This document shows, in pieces, positions 1 to 9,573 of a stretch of DNA of 64,000 nt. Under the pieces are notes generated by a model, which ran no database searches, was not told the origin of the DNA, and saw only the letters and a program-made list of their open reading frames with translations. The stretch lies in the NCBI GenBank assembly GCA_903857495.1, contig CAIOFF010000066.1, positions 1-64,000 on the forward strand, in the 5' to 3' direction. This stretch comes from an uncultured Holophagaceae bacterium. GTDB lineage: Bacteria; Acidobacteriota; Holophagae; Holophagales; Holophagaceae. How positions within the stretch are numbered: position 1 is the first letter of the stretch; the number at the start of each line of letters is the position of its first letter. Both the position numbers and the translations under genes were made by a program.

Positions 1-7
1 CTGCTCC

Positions 8-353
8 GCGACCCGCCTGGTCGCGCACATGGCAAGCCCGGCCCTTTTGCGCCTGCGCAAAAGAACTGGGCTCGCCATCGCTCGGACTGCGTCCTCGCGA
101 GTCGGCACTGGCTTGCGCTCCGGCGGGGGCCCCGCTCTGCAGGCTCTGCTTCGCTGGCGGTCCAGGCCCTGGCGGGGCTAGGCGATGCTCAACCCGGCGG
201 GTGCCCGGCTCATCGTGCGACATTCAGTCGCACGGTTCGCCACCCGCCTGGGTTTCGCCATGGCAATCCCGGTCTTGGTGCGCCTGCGCAAAAGAGTCGG
301 GCTCGCCAACCGTGAGCGCGGCGCCTGCGGGTCGGCACTGGCGTATGCTCCGG
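8..353. repeat. Two imperfect direct copies (~115 bp, offset ~231 bp) of an intergenic repeat (about 8-123 and 239-353)
   Basis: Shared blocks: gcgcctgcgcaaaaga(ac/gt)(t/c)gggctcgcca at 49-77 and 280-308; gtcggcactggc...gctccgg at 101-123 and 331-353; acccgcctgg at both left ends. Confidence 0.75.
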
Positions 354-386
354 GCCAGGTCCACCCTGCCGCTGCCATCGCTTTGC

Positions 387-1259
387 CTATCTCCGAATCG
401 GCCGTGCCGATTCGGAGCCCGCACGGCACACCGGATACAGCGCGCACCCCCCACACCTGCTGCGCTGCCGCACGCCGGGGCAGTCCCCGAGGATGCCCAG
501 GTGGCTGAGGGCGAAGTCGTAGCGCAGCGGATCAGCCGGGTCCAGCTGGCGCAGGGCATCCGTGATCTCGCGGGCCATCTTGCCATCGGGCGTGGCGCGG
601 TGGCTGAGTCCGATGAAGCGGGCGACACGGGCTACGTGGGTGTCGAGGGGGATGATCAGCTCCCGGGCCGGGAAGCGGGTCCAGAGGCCGAGATCAGGCC
701 AGCCCGGTCGCACCATCCAGCGCAGGAACATGCGCCAGCGCTTGCAGGCGGCGCCCTCCTCGGGATCGGGCAGGGAGAACCGTGCGCCATAGGTGGCGGG
801 CAGCTCGGTGCGGAGCCGCTGCACCAGCCGCGAGAGGGCCCGGTCGGCGGGCTCGTCGGGGCCTGGCAGCAGGTGAGCCTCCAGTCCCTGGCCGCTCTCG
901 CGGTGCAGGCGCCGCCAGGCCAGCAGCCACTCGGCCAGGTCCGCGCCCGTGTGAAAGCGCCAGACCCAGTCCCGCAGCGACCGCTGCAGGGCCTTCCGCG
1001 CCTCGGCTTCCGTGTGAGCCAGCAGCCAGGCGGAGGGCGAGGGCCCCAGTGGCACCAGGACGGCCTGGACAGCGCGGACCATGGGATCCACCCGCCCATA
1101 GGCCAGGTGGGCCGCCACGAAGGCCGCCACCTCCCGGTCCAGGGGGTCGGTGTAGGTCAGGGGCACCCGGAGGGGGTCCTTCTCCAGGGCCTGGGCCGTG
1201 TCGTACTGCCCGCAGAGTGCGTCCAGGCGGGCCTTCAGGGTGCGTGTCGGGGTGCCCAT
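387..1259 (-). CDS. TIGR02757/DUF2400 family protein
   Basis: 290 aa ORF; family-like features including C-terminal Cys cluster CPGVRQRSRCGGCALYPVC. Confidence 0.8.
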   Translation of the reverse strand: MGTPTRTLKARLDALCGQYDTAQALEKDPLRVPLTYTDPLDREVAAFVAAHLAYGRVDPMVRAVQAVLVPLGPSPSAWLLAHTEAEARKALQRSLRDWVWRFHTGADLAEWLLAWRRLHRESGQGLEAHLLPGPDEPADRALSRLVQRLRTELPATYGARFSLPDPEEGAACKRWRMFLRWMVRPGWPDLGLWTRFPARELIIPLDTHVARVARFIGLSHRATPDGKMAREITDALRQLDPADPLRYDFALSHLGILGDCPGVRQRSRCGGCALYPVCRAGSESARPIRR

Positions 1260-1398
1260 GGCCTCCAGTGTCCCAGGGGAGACCTGGTCGTCACGGCGAA
1301 TTCGCGGGTCCGGTGCCTAAATTCACTATGTAAGTAAAGGCGCAGCCGCTACACTTATGAGCGGTGGCCCGTGGCCCCTTTTGGAGCAGTAACCGCAC

Positions 1399-1794
1399 AT
1401 GATGAACCTGCGTGGCCTTGGGAACCTGGCGAAGATCCTTGAAGAAGCAGCAAAACCCGATTCGATCCTGCGGGAAGATCGTGAGAAGCCCAAGCCCAAG
1501 TTCCTGAAGAAGGGCGAGAAAGCCGGCAACATCCGGGTCATCGATCCCAAGCGGAAAGTGTGGTACGAGAAGCGTCTGAAGGAAGCCACCGCGAAGGTTG
1601 CGGCGACCGAGTCCGCCGCCTCCGGCCCCGTGAGCGCTCCGGCAGCTCCGGTCCTGGCAAAGAACGTCGCGTCCCTGGTGGGTGGTGGCTCGCTGCTGCA
1701 GACCCTGGCCGCGGCCAAGGATGCGAAGCCCAAGTCCGACTCCCCCAAGCGGTCCGAGTCCTGGCGCCGCAAGCCGGGTGAGTCGATCTTCTAG
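1399..1794 (+). CDS. hypothetical protein (131 aa, Lys/Ala/Pro-rich)
   Basis: Isolated ORF with ATG, followed by terminator-like hairpin. Confidence 0.65.
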   Translation: MMNLRGLGNLAKILEEAAKPDSILREDREKPKPKFLKKGEKAGNIRVIDPKRKVWYEKRLKEATAKVAATESAASGPVSAPAAPVLAKNVASLVGGGSLLQTLAAAKDAKPKSDSPKRSESWRRKPGESIF

Positions 1795-1795
1795 C

Positions 1796-1880
1796 TGTCG
1801 GCTGTCAGCTGTCGGTGAATGAGGGGCCCGGATGGGTCCCTCTTTTCATGCCTAAATCAGCTGACAGCTGACAGCCGACA
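1796..1880. repeat. Inverted-repeat element: perfect 18-bp arms (1796-1813 / 1863-1880) enclosing a terminator-like hairpin
   Basis: tgtcggctgtcagctgtc ... gacagctgacagccgaca. Confidence 0.85.
1821..1846 (+). terminator. Intrinsic terminator-like hairpin
   Basis: gaggggccc-ggat-gggtccctc followed by tttt. Confidence 0.65.
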
Positions 1881-1886
1881 ACACCT

Positions 1887-2390
1887 TCACACCGCAGAGT
1901 GAATCCCGAACTTCCGCCCGATCCACGTCGCGGCCAGGGGGCGCTCGAGCTTGCCGCGGCGCAGGTCGCCGAGGGTGAGCAGGGCCAGGTCCAGCACGGG
2001 CGTGGCGGGGTCCAGGGTGCCGTCGGCCAGGCGGGCCGGGAGGTCGGTGCGGGCGATGGTGTGGAGGCCGTCCGCGAGCCGCACGTGCACGGCCTGGGGA
2101 TCTGCCAGCGCATTGCCCGCCTTGGTGGCCGCGTGGCTCACCCCGCGCAGCATGCCGTCGATGGCGCAGCCTGAGGGCGCGGTCGCCAGGGTGGGCTCGG
2201 CGATGGCGACAATGCGCTGGTCGAGCAGCGCCCAGGCCGCCTGATACTGGGTGCCCTTGTGGCGCCAGCGGCCCAGCAGGGCATCCAGCTCCGGGGCAAG
2301 GGCCGCAGCCTCGCCTGGACGCTCCAGGGCCAGCAGCCACAGGCGGGCGTCATCGGGCAGGGCGGTGAAGGCGTCGAGGTTCATGGGCAC
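1887..2390 (-). CDS. hypothetical protein (167 aa)
   Basis: ORF starting MPMNLDAFTALPDDARLWLLALE; no firm family assignment. Confidence 0.6.
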   Translation of the reverse strand: MPMNLDAFTALPDDARLWLLALERPGEAAALAPELDALLGRWRHKGTQYQAAWALLDQRIVAIAEPTLATAPSGCAIDGMLRGVSHAATKAGNALADPQAVHVRLADGLHTIARTDLPARLADGTLDPATPVLDLALLTLGDLRRGKLERPLAATWIGRKFGIHSAV

Positions 2391-2509
2391 TCCCGGAACT
2401 GGAATTGTCTCTAGGATGCCGGGAAGGCGCCGGCCATGCCTGTCCGAACAGCAGCCTCGCAGGTTTCCGTGACGATTGGGCCCCAGGGTCTCGCGTAAGG
2501 TTAGGAGCG

Positions 2510-3457
2510 ATGAGAGACACTGCGATCCTGCTTCTGAATCTGGGTGGCCCCGTGAATCTGGGCCAGGTGGAACCCTTCCTGGCGGCCCTCTTCGGCGACC
2601 GGGACCTGATCAAGCTGCCCTGTCCGGCCTTCCTGCAGCCGCCCCTGGCCCGGCTCATCGCCCGGCTGCGTGCCCCAGGCGCCAAGGGCCGTTACGCGGA
2701 GATCGGTGGCGGCTCGCCGCTGCTGCGCGAGAGCGCCTTCCAGGGCAACGCGCTGCGCGCGGCCCTGCGCGCGGCGGGGCGGGACGAGGCGGTGAAGCTC
2801 TGCTTCCGCTACGCGGCGCCCAAGGCCGCGGGCCTGCTGCGGGCGCTCAAGCGCGACGGCATCCGCAAGCTGGTGCCGGTGACGCTCTATCCCCATGACT
2901 GTCGCGCGACCACGGGCTCCAGCCTGCGGGAGCTGGCCGTGGAAGCCGCCAAGGCGGGCCTGGAGCTGCTGCCCGGTGTGGACCACTACGCCACGGATCC
3001 CGACTACCTCGAGGCGCTGGAGCGGCCTCTGCGCGTGGCGCTGGCGGATCTGCCGGACGCCACGGTGATCTTCAGCGCGCACAGCCTGCCCGTGCGGCAG
3101 ATTGCGGCGGGCGATCCCTACGAGAAGGAGATCCACGCCACCCGCGACGCCCTGATCGCCCGGCTCGGCCCGATCCCCGGCGGCTACACGCTGGCCTATC
3201 AGAGCCGCACGGGCCCCGTGCGCTGGCTGGAGCCCCCGCTCAAGGCGGTGCTCGAGAGCATGGGTGGGAAGGATGTCGTCGTGGTCCCTCTGAGCTTCGT
3301 CAGTGAGCACATCGAGACCCTGCACGAGCTCGACATCGAGTACCGCGAGGTGGCCCACCAAGCTGGGGTGCGCACCTATCGGCGCGTGGCAGCGCCCGGC
3401 ATCGACGTGGCCTACATCCGCTGCCTGACGCGGCGTGTCCTGGAGATCCTGCCATGA
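2510..3457 (+). CDS. hemH: ferrochelatase
   Basis: MRDTAILLLNLGGPVNLGQVEPFL...; SD taggag before ATG at 2510; FSAHSLP motif; GGKDVVVVPLSFVSEHIETLHELDIEYREVA. Confidence 0.93.
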   Translation: MRDTAILLLNLGGPVNLGQVEPFLAALFGDRDLIKLPCPAFLQPPLARLIARLRAPGAKGRYAEIGGGSPLLRESAFQGNALRAALRAAGRDEAVKLCFRYAAPKAAGLLRALKRDGIRKLVPVTLYPHDCRATTGSSLRELAVEAAKAGLELLPGVDHYATDPDYLEALERPLRVALADLPDATVIFSAHSLPVRQIAAGDPYEKEIHATRDALIARLGPIPGGYTLAYQSRTGPVRWLEPPLKAVLESMGGKDVVVVPLSFVSEHIETLHELDIEYREVAHQAGVRTYRRVAAPGIDVAYIRCLTRRVLEILP

Positions 3458-4725
3458 GCACGCTTATCCTCGGCGGCGGCGTGACGGGCCTGGCGGCCGC
3501 CTGGCACCTCCAGCGCCGCGGGGTCGCGGTGGAAGTCTGGGAAGCCGCCCCCACCGTGGGCGGCTGGATGAAGACGCTGCCCTGGGAGGGTGGCCACATC
3601 GAGACTGGGCCCCAGGGCGTGCTGTGGCAGAAGGGCACCGTGGTGGACAAGGTCTTCACGGCCATCGGGCTGCCCTTCAAGTCTCCGGGCACCGGCGCCC
3701 GCTGGGTGGGGAAGGGCGGCCGCCTCATTCCCGTGCCCGCGTCGCCGCCGTCCCTGATGTTCTCGGCCCTCATGCCCCTGGGCGCCAAGCTGCGCATGAT
3801 GGCCGAGCCCTTCATCCCGGTGCGTGGCGCGGAGCCCGAGGAGTCCCTGTCGGCCTTCATCACCCGGCGCCTGGGCAGGGGCGTGGCCACGGAGCTGCTG
3901 CCGGCCATGGTGGCGGGCGTGCTGGCCGCGCCGGCCGAGGTCCTGTCCGTGGACGCCATCCCCAAGCTGCGCCAGTGGGAAGCCACGGGCAGCCTGGTGA
4001 GCGGCATCCGAAAGAGCGGCGTCAGTCACATGGTGGTGCCCGAGGGCGGCATGGGGCAGCTGCCCATCAAACTCGCTGAGCACCTCTCAGCGGTGCGCAC
4101 GGGGCTGCGCGCCGAGCGCCTTGAGGCCCTGCCAAACCACCGCTGGCGCGTGAGCGGTGGTGGCGAAGTGCGCGAGGTCGATCGCCTGGTCCTGGCGCTG
4201 CCGGCCTTCGAGGCCTCGGCCCTGCTGCGGCCCGTGGCCCCGGGCAGCGCGGCGGCCCTGGGCTCCATCCCCTACACCAGCGTGGACCTCTGGCACAGCC
4301 GCCACACGCCGCTGCCCGCCCTCAAGGACAGCTTCGGCTTCCTGATCCACCCCCCGGAAGGCCACGGCTACCTGGGCTCCCTGGTGCCGTCCTGGATGGA
4401 TCCCCAGACCGCCCCGGCGGGCGTCATGCAGCTGCGCAGCTTCATCGGCGGCGCCTTCGGCAAGCCCGCGGACCTGGAGAGCTGGGAGGGCGTGCAGGCC
4501 CGCCTCCAGCACTGGATCCCGACCCTGGACGCAGCTTCCGCCGTGCGCCACGAGTTCGCCGAGAACGCCATCCCGCGTCCCGAGTTGGGCCACCGCGCCC
4601 GCGTGGCCGCCGCCCTGGAAGCCCTGCCTACCGGCATCGAGTGGCTCAGCAACGCCCGCTTCGGCCCCGGCGTCCGCGACATCCTCGAAGGCCTGGAAGT
4701 CTGGGCCGGGCCTGAGGTCGACTGA
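3454..4725 (+). CDS. hemG: protoporphyrinogen oxidase (FAD-dependent)
   Basis: N-terminal dinucleotide-binding motif GGGVTGLAAAWHL; GP(Q)GVLW; ATGA overlap with hemH. Confidence 0.88.
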   Translation: MSTLILGGGVTGLAAAWHLQRRGVAVEVWEAAPTVGGWMKTLPWEGGHIETGPQGVLWQKGTVVDKVFTAIGLPFKSPGTGARWVGKGGRLIPVPASPPSLMFSALMPLGAKLRMMAEPFIPVRGAEPEESLSAFITRRLGRGVATELLPAMVAGVLAAPAEVLSVDAIPKLRQWEATGSLVSGIRKSGVSHMVVPEGGMGQLPIKLAEHLSAVRTGLRAERLEALPNHRWRVSGGGEVREVDRLVLALPAFEASALLRPVAPGSAAALGSIPYTSVDLWHSRHTPLPALKDSFGFLIHPPEGHGYLGSLVPSWMDPQTAPAGVMQLRSFIGGAFGKPADLESWEGVQARLQHWIPTLDAASAVRHEFAENAIPRPELGHRARVAAALEALPTGIEWLSNARFGPGVRDILEGLEVWAGPEVD

Positions 4726-4775
4726 GCGGCCGCGTCTTTCAGGGACCGAATCCTTCAGCATGAGCCCGCGGTAAA

Positions 4776-5204
4776 ATGGCAAGTCCTCCGGATGCTCTCG
4801 AGTTACCCGTGCATGAACCTGCGCTCCGAACCCTGGCTCTCTGCCTAGCCCTGGCAGGCGTGGAAACGCTCCACGGCCTTGCGCGCATGCGCTTCCTGGT
4901 GCCGCGGATCGGGGTGAAGCGGGCCCAGCGGATCAGCATCGTCACGGGCTCCCTCCTGGCTCTGATGGTGTGCTCCGTTGGGGTGCCGGGCCTGGGCCTG
5001 CACTCGCGGACCTCGCTGCTGGGACTGGGCCTGCTACTGGCCGCCTTCATGGCTGCCTTCGACATGCTCATTGGCCGCCTCGTGGCGCGGCGCTCCTGGA
5101 AGGTCGTCCTGCAGGACTTCGACCCCCGGCGCGGCAACCTGCTGGTGTTCGGCCTGCTGGTCCTGGTGCTGGCGCCCCTGCTGGTGATGGGGCTGAAAAA
5201 CTGA
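4776..5204 (+). CDS. hypothetical membrane protein
   Basis: 142 aa, several hydrophobic segments. Confidence 0.6.
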   Translation: MASPPDALELPVHEPALRTLALCLALAGVETLHGLARMRFLVPRIGVKRAQRISIVTGSLLALMVCSVGVPGLGLHSRTSLLGLGLLLAAFMAAFDMLIGRLVARRSWKVVLQDFDPRRGNLLVFGLLVLVLAPLLVMGLKN

Positions 5205-5281
5205 GCCCAGGGTCAGCGCGCCGGTCCCCCGGGACCCATAGGCTATGCTGGCCCTGCATCCTGTGACCCGCCCGAGGAACC

Positions 5282-5833
5282 ATGCCCAAGCTCCGTGCTG
5301 CTCTGTTCTGCCTCGTTGGCACGCTTGGGTTCGCCCAGGCGCCGGATCCCCAGGCGGACATCTGGGCGCCGGTCCGGTTCTTGGTGGGGGAGTGGGAGGG
5401 CACTTCCGTGGGGGAGCCGGGCACGGGGACGGTGGTCCGTCGCTACGAGGTGATCCTCAAGGAGCGCTTCCTCTCGGAGCGCAACCAGTCCACCTTTCCG
5501 CCCCAGGAGAAGAACAAGGCCGGCGAGGTGCACGAGCACCTGAGCCTCTTCAGCCATGACCGGAAGCGGAACACGCTCGTGTTCCGGCAGTTCCACCAGG
5601 AGGGCTTCGTCGTCACCTACGCGCTGAACCGGGCCCTGGGGTCGGCCAGCAAGCTGGTCTTCGAGAGCGAGCTAATGGAGAACGTCCCGGAGTCCTGGAA
5701 GGCGCGGGAGACCTACGAGCGCAAGTCGGACGGCGAGTTCACCGAGACCTTCGAGCTGTCCCAGGGGGGCAAGCCCTTCACCGTCTACAGCCGCAGCCAC
5801 TTCAAGCGCCGGGCCGCGGATCCGGGACGATGA
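5282..5833 (+). CDS. secreted protein of unknown function (lipocalin/nitrobindin-like fold suspected)
   Basis: Signal peptide MPKLRAALFCLVGTLGFAQA; FLVGEWEGT motif. Confidence 0.6.
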   Translation: MPKLRAALFCLVGTLGFAQAPDPQADIWAPVRFLVGEWEGTSVGEPGTGTVVRRYEVILKERFLSERNQSTFPPQEKNKAGEVHEHLSLFSHDRKRNTLVFRQFHQEGFVVTYALNRALGSASKLVFESELMENVPESWKARETYERKSDGEFTETFELSQGGKPFTVYSRSHFKRRAADPGR

Positions 5834-5886
5834 CATCCGGCTCATGACCCTGCAGAATGGGGCTGTCCTAACCTTCGGAGTTCCCC

Positions 5887-6399
5887 ATGACCCTGGCCCT
5901 GCTGCTGCCCGTCGGCGCCTCCATGTGGGGTCTGGCGCAGCCCTGGTGGGAGTTCGTCCTGCGGGGGCTGCTGGTCTACGGCTTCCTACTTATCACGCTG
6001 CGGCTCACGGGCAAGCGCCAGGTGGGACAGCTGGCCCCCTTCGACCTGGTGCTGCTGCTGGTGCTCAGCAATGCGGTGCAGAACAGCATGAACGCCGGCG
6101 ACAACACCGTGGGCGCGGGTTTCATCCTCGTGGGCACGCTCCTGGCCGTGAACGGCTTCCTGTCCTGGCTCACCTGGCGCAGCAAGCGCGCCGAGAACCT
6201 GCTGGAGGGCCGGCCCCAGATCCTGGTGCACCACGGGGTGGTGGACGAGGCCATGCTCGCCTCGGAGCGCATCACCCACCACGAGCTCATGGCCGCGGTG
6301 CGGCAGGCCGGGCTCTCGGATCTGGCCCAGGTGAACGTGGCCATCCTGGAGACCAACGGGCGCATCAACGTCATCCCGAAAAATGGCAGCGCCTCTTGA
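5887..6399 (+). CDS. DUF421 (YetF-like) membrane protein
   Basis: YGFLLITLRLTGKRQVGQLAPFDLVLLLVLSNAVQNSM, typical of DUF421. Confidence 0.85.
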   Translation: MTLALLLPVGASMWGLAQPWWEFVLRGLLVYGFLLITLRLTGKRQVGQLAPFDLVLLLVLSNAVQNSMNAGDNTVGAGFILVGTLLAVNGFLSWLTWRSKRAENLLEGRPQILVHHGVVDEAMLASERITHHELMAAVRQAGLSDLAQVNVAILETNGRINVIPKNGSAS

Positions 6400-6429
6400 C
6401 TTGACGAATAAAAGGCGAAAACTGGAGCC

Positions 6430-7341
6430 ATGAACCTCCTGTCCCTGCCTCTGGCCCCGCCGCAGCTCTTCGAGGATCTGCGCGTGGAGCCGGAGGAGGC
6501 CCGGTCGATCCTGCGGCCCCAGAAGGATGAGCGCTACGGGTTCGGCTTCGCCCTCAGCCCCTACCGCGGCTGCGCCCACGGGTGCCGCTACTGCTATGTC
6601 CGCGAGTATCCCAACGCTCTGCACGGCCCCGAGGACTGGGGCGGCTGGGTGGCGCCCAAGCTCAACGCCCCGGAGCTGCTCTGGTCCCAGCGCCACCGGC
6701 TGCACGAGGCGCGGGTGTTCCTGGCCTCGGCCACGGATCCCTACCAGCCCCTGGAGGGCGAGTATCGGCTGACCCGGCGCTGCCTGGAGGTGCTGCTGCT
6801 CTGCCCGAGCACCGAGGTGCTCCTGCACACCCGCTCGCCCCTGATCCTGCAGGACCTCGACCTGCTCCGCGCCTTCGGCGACCGGGTCACCGTGGGCTTC
6901 TCGATCCCCACCGATGACGACACCGTGCGGCATGTGGTGGAGCCCCACGCCCCCACCATTCCCGGCCGCTGGGCCACCGTGGAGCGCCTGGCCAAGGCTG
7001 GCATCGCGGTGAACCTGGCGGTGACGCCGCTCATGGCGGTGCATGACCCGCAGGCCTTCGCCCGGCGCGCCCGGGCCAGCGGCGCCGCCGGGGCCTGGGT
7101 GGGCGGCCTGCGCCTGCTCAAGCGGGATCCCTTCTACCGGGTGCTGGCAGACCACGGCTGGCTGAAGGTGCTGGACCACGACTATGCGGAGGGCATCCGC
7201 GCCGCCTTCCGCGCGGCCTTCCCGGCGCCCCGGCGGGCCCGGGAGCCGCGCGCCGAGCAGGTCTCGGCGGTGGCGCCCACGCTGGCCCGGCAGCCCGGGC
7301 TCTTCGACGCTGACGTCCTCCCGCCCCTTGTGGGAGACTGA
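6430..7341 (+). CDS. radical SAM protein (SPL/Rv2578c-like)
   Basis: SPYRGCAHGCRYCYVREYPN, CxxxCxxC motif. Confidence 0.85.
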   Translation: MNLLSLPLAPPQLFEDLRVEPEEARSILRPQKDERYGFGFALSPYRGCAHGCRYCYVREYPNALHGPEDWGGWVAPKLNAPELLWSQRHRLHEARVFLASATDPYQPLEGEYRLTRRCLEVLLLCPSTEVLLHTRSPLILQDLDLLRAFGDRVTVGFSIPTDDDTVRHVVEPHAPTIPGRWATVERLAKAGIAVNLAVTPLMAVHDPQAFARRARASGAAGAWVGGLRLLKRDPFYRVLADHGWLKVLDHDYAEGIRAAFRAAFPAPRRAREPRAEQVSAVAPTLARQPGLFDADVLPPLVGD

Positions 7342-7347
7342 GGGACC

Positions 7348-8988
7348 ATGACCACCCTCGCGCTCAAGTACCGGCCCCGCACCCTGTCCGACCTCGTGGG
7401 GCAGGAGGGCAGCGTCAAGGCCCTGGCCAACGCCCTGAAGCGGGCCAAGGAGAGTGGCCGCATCCACCAGGCCTACCTCTTCGCCGGCGTGCGCGGCACC
7501 GGCAAGACCAGCACCGCCCGCATCCTGGCCCGGGCCTTGAATTGTGCCGAGGGCCCCACAGCCACCCCCTGCGGCGTGTGCGATCCCTGCCGCGCGGCCG
7601 AGCAGCCGGACAGCAGCCTGGACATCGTCGAGATCGACGCCGCCAGCCGGGCCTCCGTGGCTGACGCCCGGGCCCTGCGCGAGCAGGCCCAGACCCGCCC
7701 CGCCTTCTGCCGCTACCGCGTCTACATCATCGATGAAGTGCACATGCTCAGCACCGAGGCCTTCAACGCCCTGCTGAAGGTCATCGAGGAGCCGCCGCCC
7801 CACGCCATCTTCGTGCTGGCCACCACCGAGCTGCAGGACGTCCCGGACACCATCAAGAGCCGGGTGCAGATCTACCCCTTCCGCCTCATCCCCGTGGGTC
7901 TCATCGAAGGCCGCTTGGCGCACGTCTGCGAGCAGGAGGGCGTCCCTGCGGAGCCCGGCAGCCTGCGGCTGGTGGCCGAGGCGGGGCAGGGCTCCATGCG
8001 GGACGCCCTCACCATCCTCGACCGCGTCATCGCGGCCGGGGACGGCCAGGTCCAGGAGGAGGCGGTCCGCGAGCAGCTGGGCATCGTCAGCGCCCACCTG
8101 GTGCAGGGCGTCATGTCCTCCCTGGCTGTCGGCGACTCGGCGGCCCTGGTGGAGGCCTGCCGCGAGCTGGCCAACCAGGGGGCGGACTGGGCCACCTTCT
8201 GGCGCGAGCTGGTGCTGGCCTTCCGAGACCGCCTCGAGGCTGAGGCCCGGGCGAACAAGGGTCCCCACGAACTGCTGCGCTGGGCCCGCATGCTGAACCT
8301 GCTGCTGAGCCGCGAGCGGGACCTGCGGGACAGCAGCCTGCCCCGGGTGGTGGTGGAGCTGGCCCTGATCACCGCCGCCCAGCTGCCGCACCTGGCCCCG
8401 CTGGACGCGCTGATCTCCGGCGCGGCCACCGCCAATCCCTCAGCCAACCCCGCCCCACGGCCATCTGTGCCGGCAGCGGGTCCGCCACCGGTCCCTCCCC
8501 GGGCCCCCCAGGTCGCGCCGGCGCCTGAGGGGCCGCGGCGGCCCACCCCGGTGCCGCCCCCCCCACCGGTTCCCGCGCCTCCCAAGCCGCCCGCGGGCTC
8601 CGCGCCGCAGCCGCCCATCGGCACCTCGGCTCAGCTGCGCTCCGCCTGCAGCGAGGCCCTGCGGCTGGGCACAGGCCTCCGGCCCTTCGCCACGGCCCCC
8701 CAGTTGGCCACGGACCTGGCCTGGCAGCCGCCGGTGCTGCGCTTCCGCTTCCCGGCCAATGTGCGCCAGACCCTCCAGGACTTCGAGCGCGAGAAGGCCA
8801 GTCCCCACCTGCTGGCGGCCCTGGGCGTCGTGCTGCCCGGCCTGCAGTCCGTGGTGGTCGAGTTCGATGGGGACGGCACCTCCACCGCCCCCGAGCGACC
8901 CGAAGACCGCCTCCGCCAGGAACCCGGCTTCCAGGAGCTCCTCCGCCTCACCGGCGGCGAAGTCCTCGAGATCCGCAAGGACAGCTGA
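7348..8988 (+). CDS. dnaX: DNA polymerase III subunit gamma/tau
   Basis: KYRPRTLSDLVGQE, Walker A GVRGTGKTS, zinc-binding cysteines, YIIDEVHMLS; proline-rich linker. Confidence 0.95.
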   Translation: MTTLALKYRPRTLSDLVGQEGSVKALANALKRAKESGRIHQAYLFAGVRGTGKTSTARILARALNCAEGPTATPCGVCDPCRAAEQPDSSLDIVEIDAASRASVADARALREQAQTRPAFCRYRVYIIDEVHMLSTEAFNALLKVIEEPPPHAIFVLATTELQDVPDTIKSRVQIYPFRLIPVGLIEGRLAHVCEQEGVPAEPGSLRLVAEAGQGSMRDALTILDRVIAAGDGQVQEEAVREQLGIVSAHLVQGVMSSLAVGDSAALVEACRELANQGADWATFWRELVLAFRDRLEAEARANKGPHELLRWARMLNLLLSRERDLRDSSLPRVVVELALITAAQLPHLAPLDALISGAATANPSANPAPRPSVPAAGPPPVPPRAPQVAPAPEGPRRPTPVPPPPPVPAPPKPPAGSAPQPPIGTSAQLRSACSEALRLGTGLRPFATAPQLATDLAWQPPVLRFRFPANVRQTLQDFEREKASPHLLAALGVVLPGLQSVVVEFDGDGTSTAPERPEDRLRQEPGFQELLRLTGGEVLEIRKDS

Positions 8989-8997
8989 AAGGCCTTA

Positions 8998-9070
8998 ACC
9001 ACGAGAATTCAGTCTGTCTCGCGCATCGGCATCGCCGATGCCGAGAAGACGGGAAGACCACGAAGGAAGA
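8998..9070. repeat. Dispersed hairpin element (copy 1) with core gtctcgcgcatcggcatcgccgatgccgagaagac
   Basis: Reverse complement closely matches the element at 44280-44358; internal stem gcatcggc/gccgatgc at 9023-9041. Confidence 0.75.
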
Positions 9071-9079
9071 ACGACTTCA

Positions 9080-9305
9080 GTTCCTTCTTTGTGTTCTTTG
9101 TGTTCTTTGTGGTTAACCAGTCCTTTTGCTTTTCCCTAAGCTTTTCTACCTCAAGCCTGTGGTTCCTCTATGCTGCGGCTTTCTTTGCCATTCAGCCAGT
9201 TCGGTGGAAAGAGAAAGAAGGATTAACCACAAAGAACACAAAGGGCACAAAGAAGAGATCAATAACACTTTCTTCATTCGTGGTCTTTCTGTCTTCATGG
9301 TGACC
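9080..9305. repeat. Intergenic repeats of the ttaaccacaaagaacacaaagggcacaaag family (two oppositely oriented arms)
   Basis: ccttctttgtgttctttgtgttctttgtggttaa near 9083-9117 and ttaaccacaaagaacacaaagggcacaaagaag near 9222-9256. Confidence 0.8.
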
Positions 9306-9331
9306 CTTCTTTCCCCTGGTAATGGCTCGGC

Positions 9332-9553
9332 TCACCCGCCGGAGACGGGGGGCATGAGGGCGACTTCGTCGCCGTCGGCGAGGGGGGTGCTGCGGTCGGC
9401 GAAGGTCTGGTTCACGGCCAGGAGGGCGTCCGGGGGCAGGGCCTGGAAGCGGGGGTCCGCCAGCAGGTCGCCCAGGGTGGGGGCCAGGGGCAGGGCCACT
9501 TCGTCGAGGCCCAGCAGGGGGCGGTAGCGGGCGAAGCACTTCACCGTGATCAT
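9332..9553 (-). CDS. MoaD/ThiS family sulfur carrier (molybdopterin synthase small subunit-like)
   Basis: 73 aa, GDEVALMPPVSGG C-terminus with terminal GG. Confidence 0.85.
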   Translation of the reverse strand: MITVKCFARYRPLLGLDEVALPLAPTLGDLLADPRFQALPPDALLAVNQTFADRSTPLADGDEVALMPPVSGG

Positions 9554-9573
9554 GCGGATCTCCGTTTAACGTC

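Noticed and set aside
5986-8391. 801-aa minus-strand ORF
   Set aside because: Antisense to DUF421, radical SAM and dnaX genes; Gly/Gln/Ala/His/Val-rich composition typical of the complementary frame in GC-rich DNA.
9126-9527. ORF with NHKEHKGHKE motif
   Set aside because: Translation of a noncoding palindromic repeat, not a protein.
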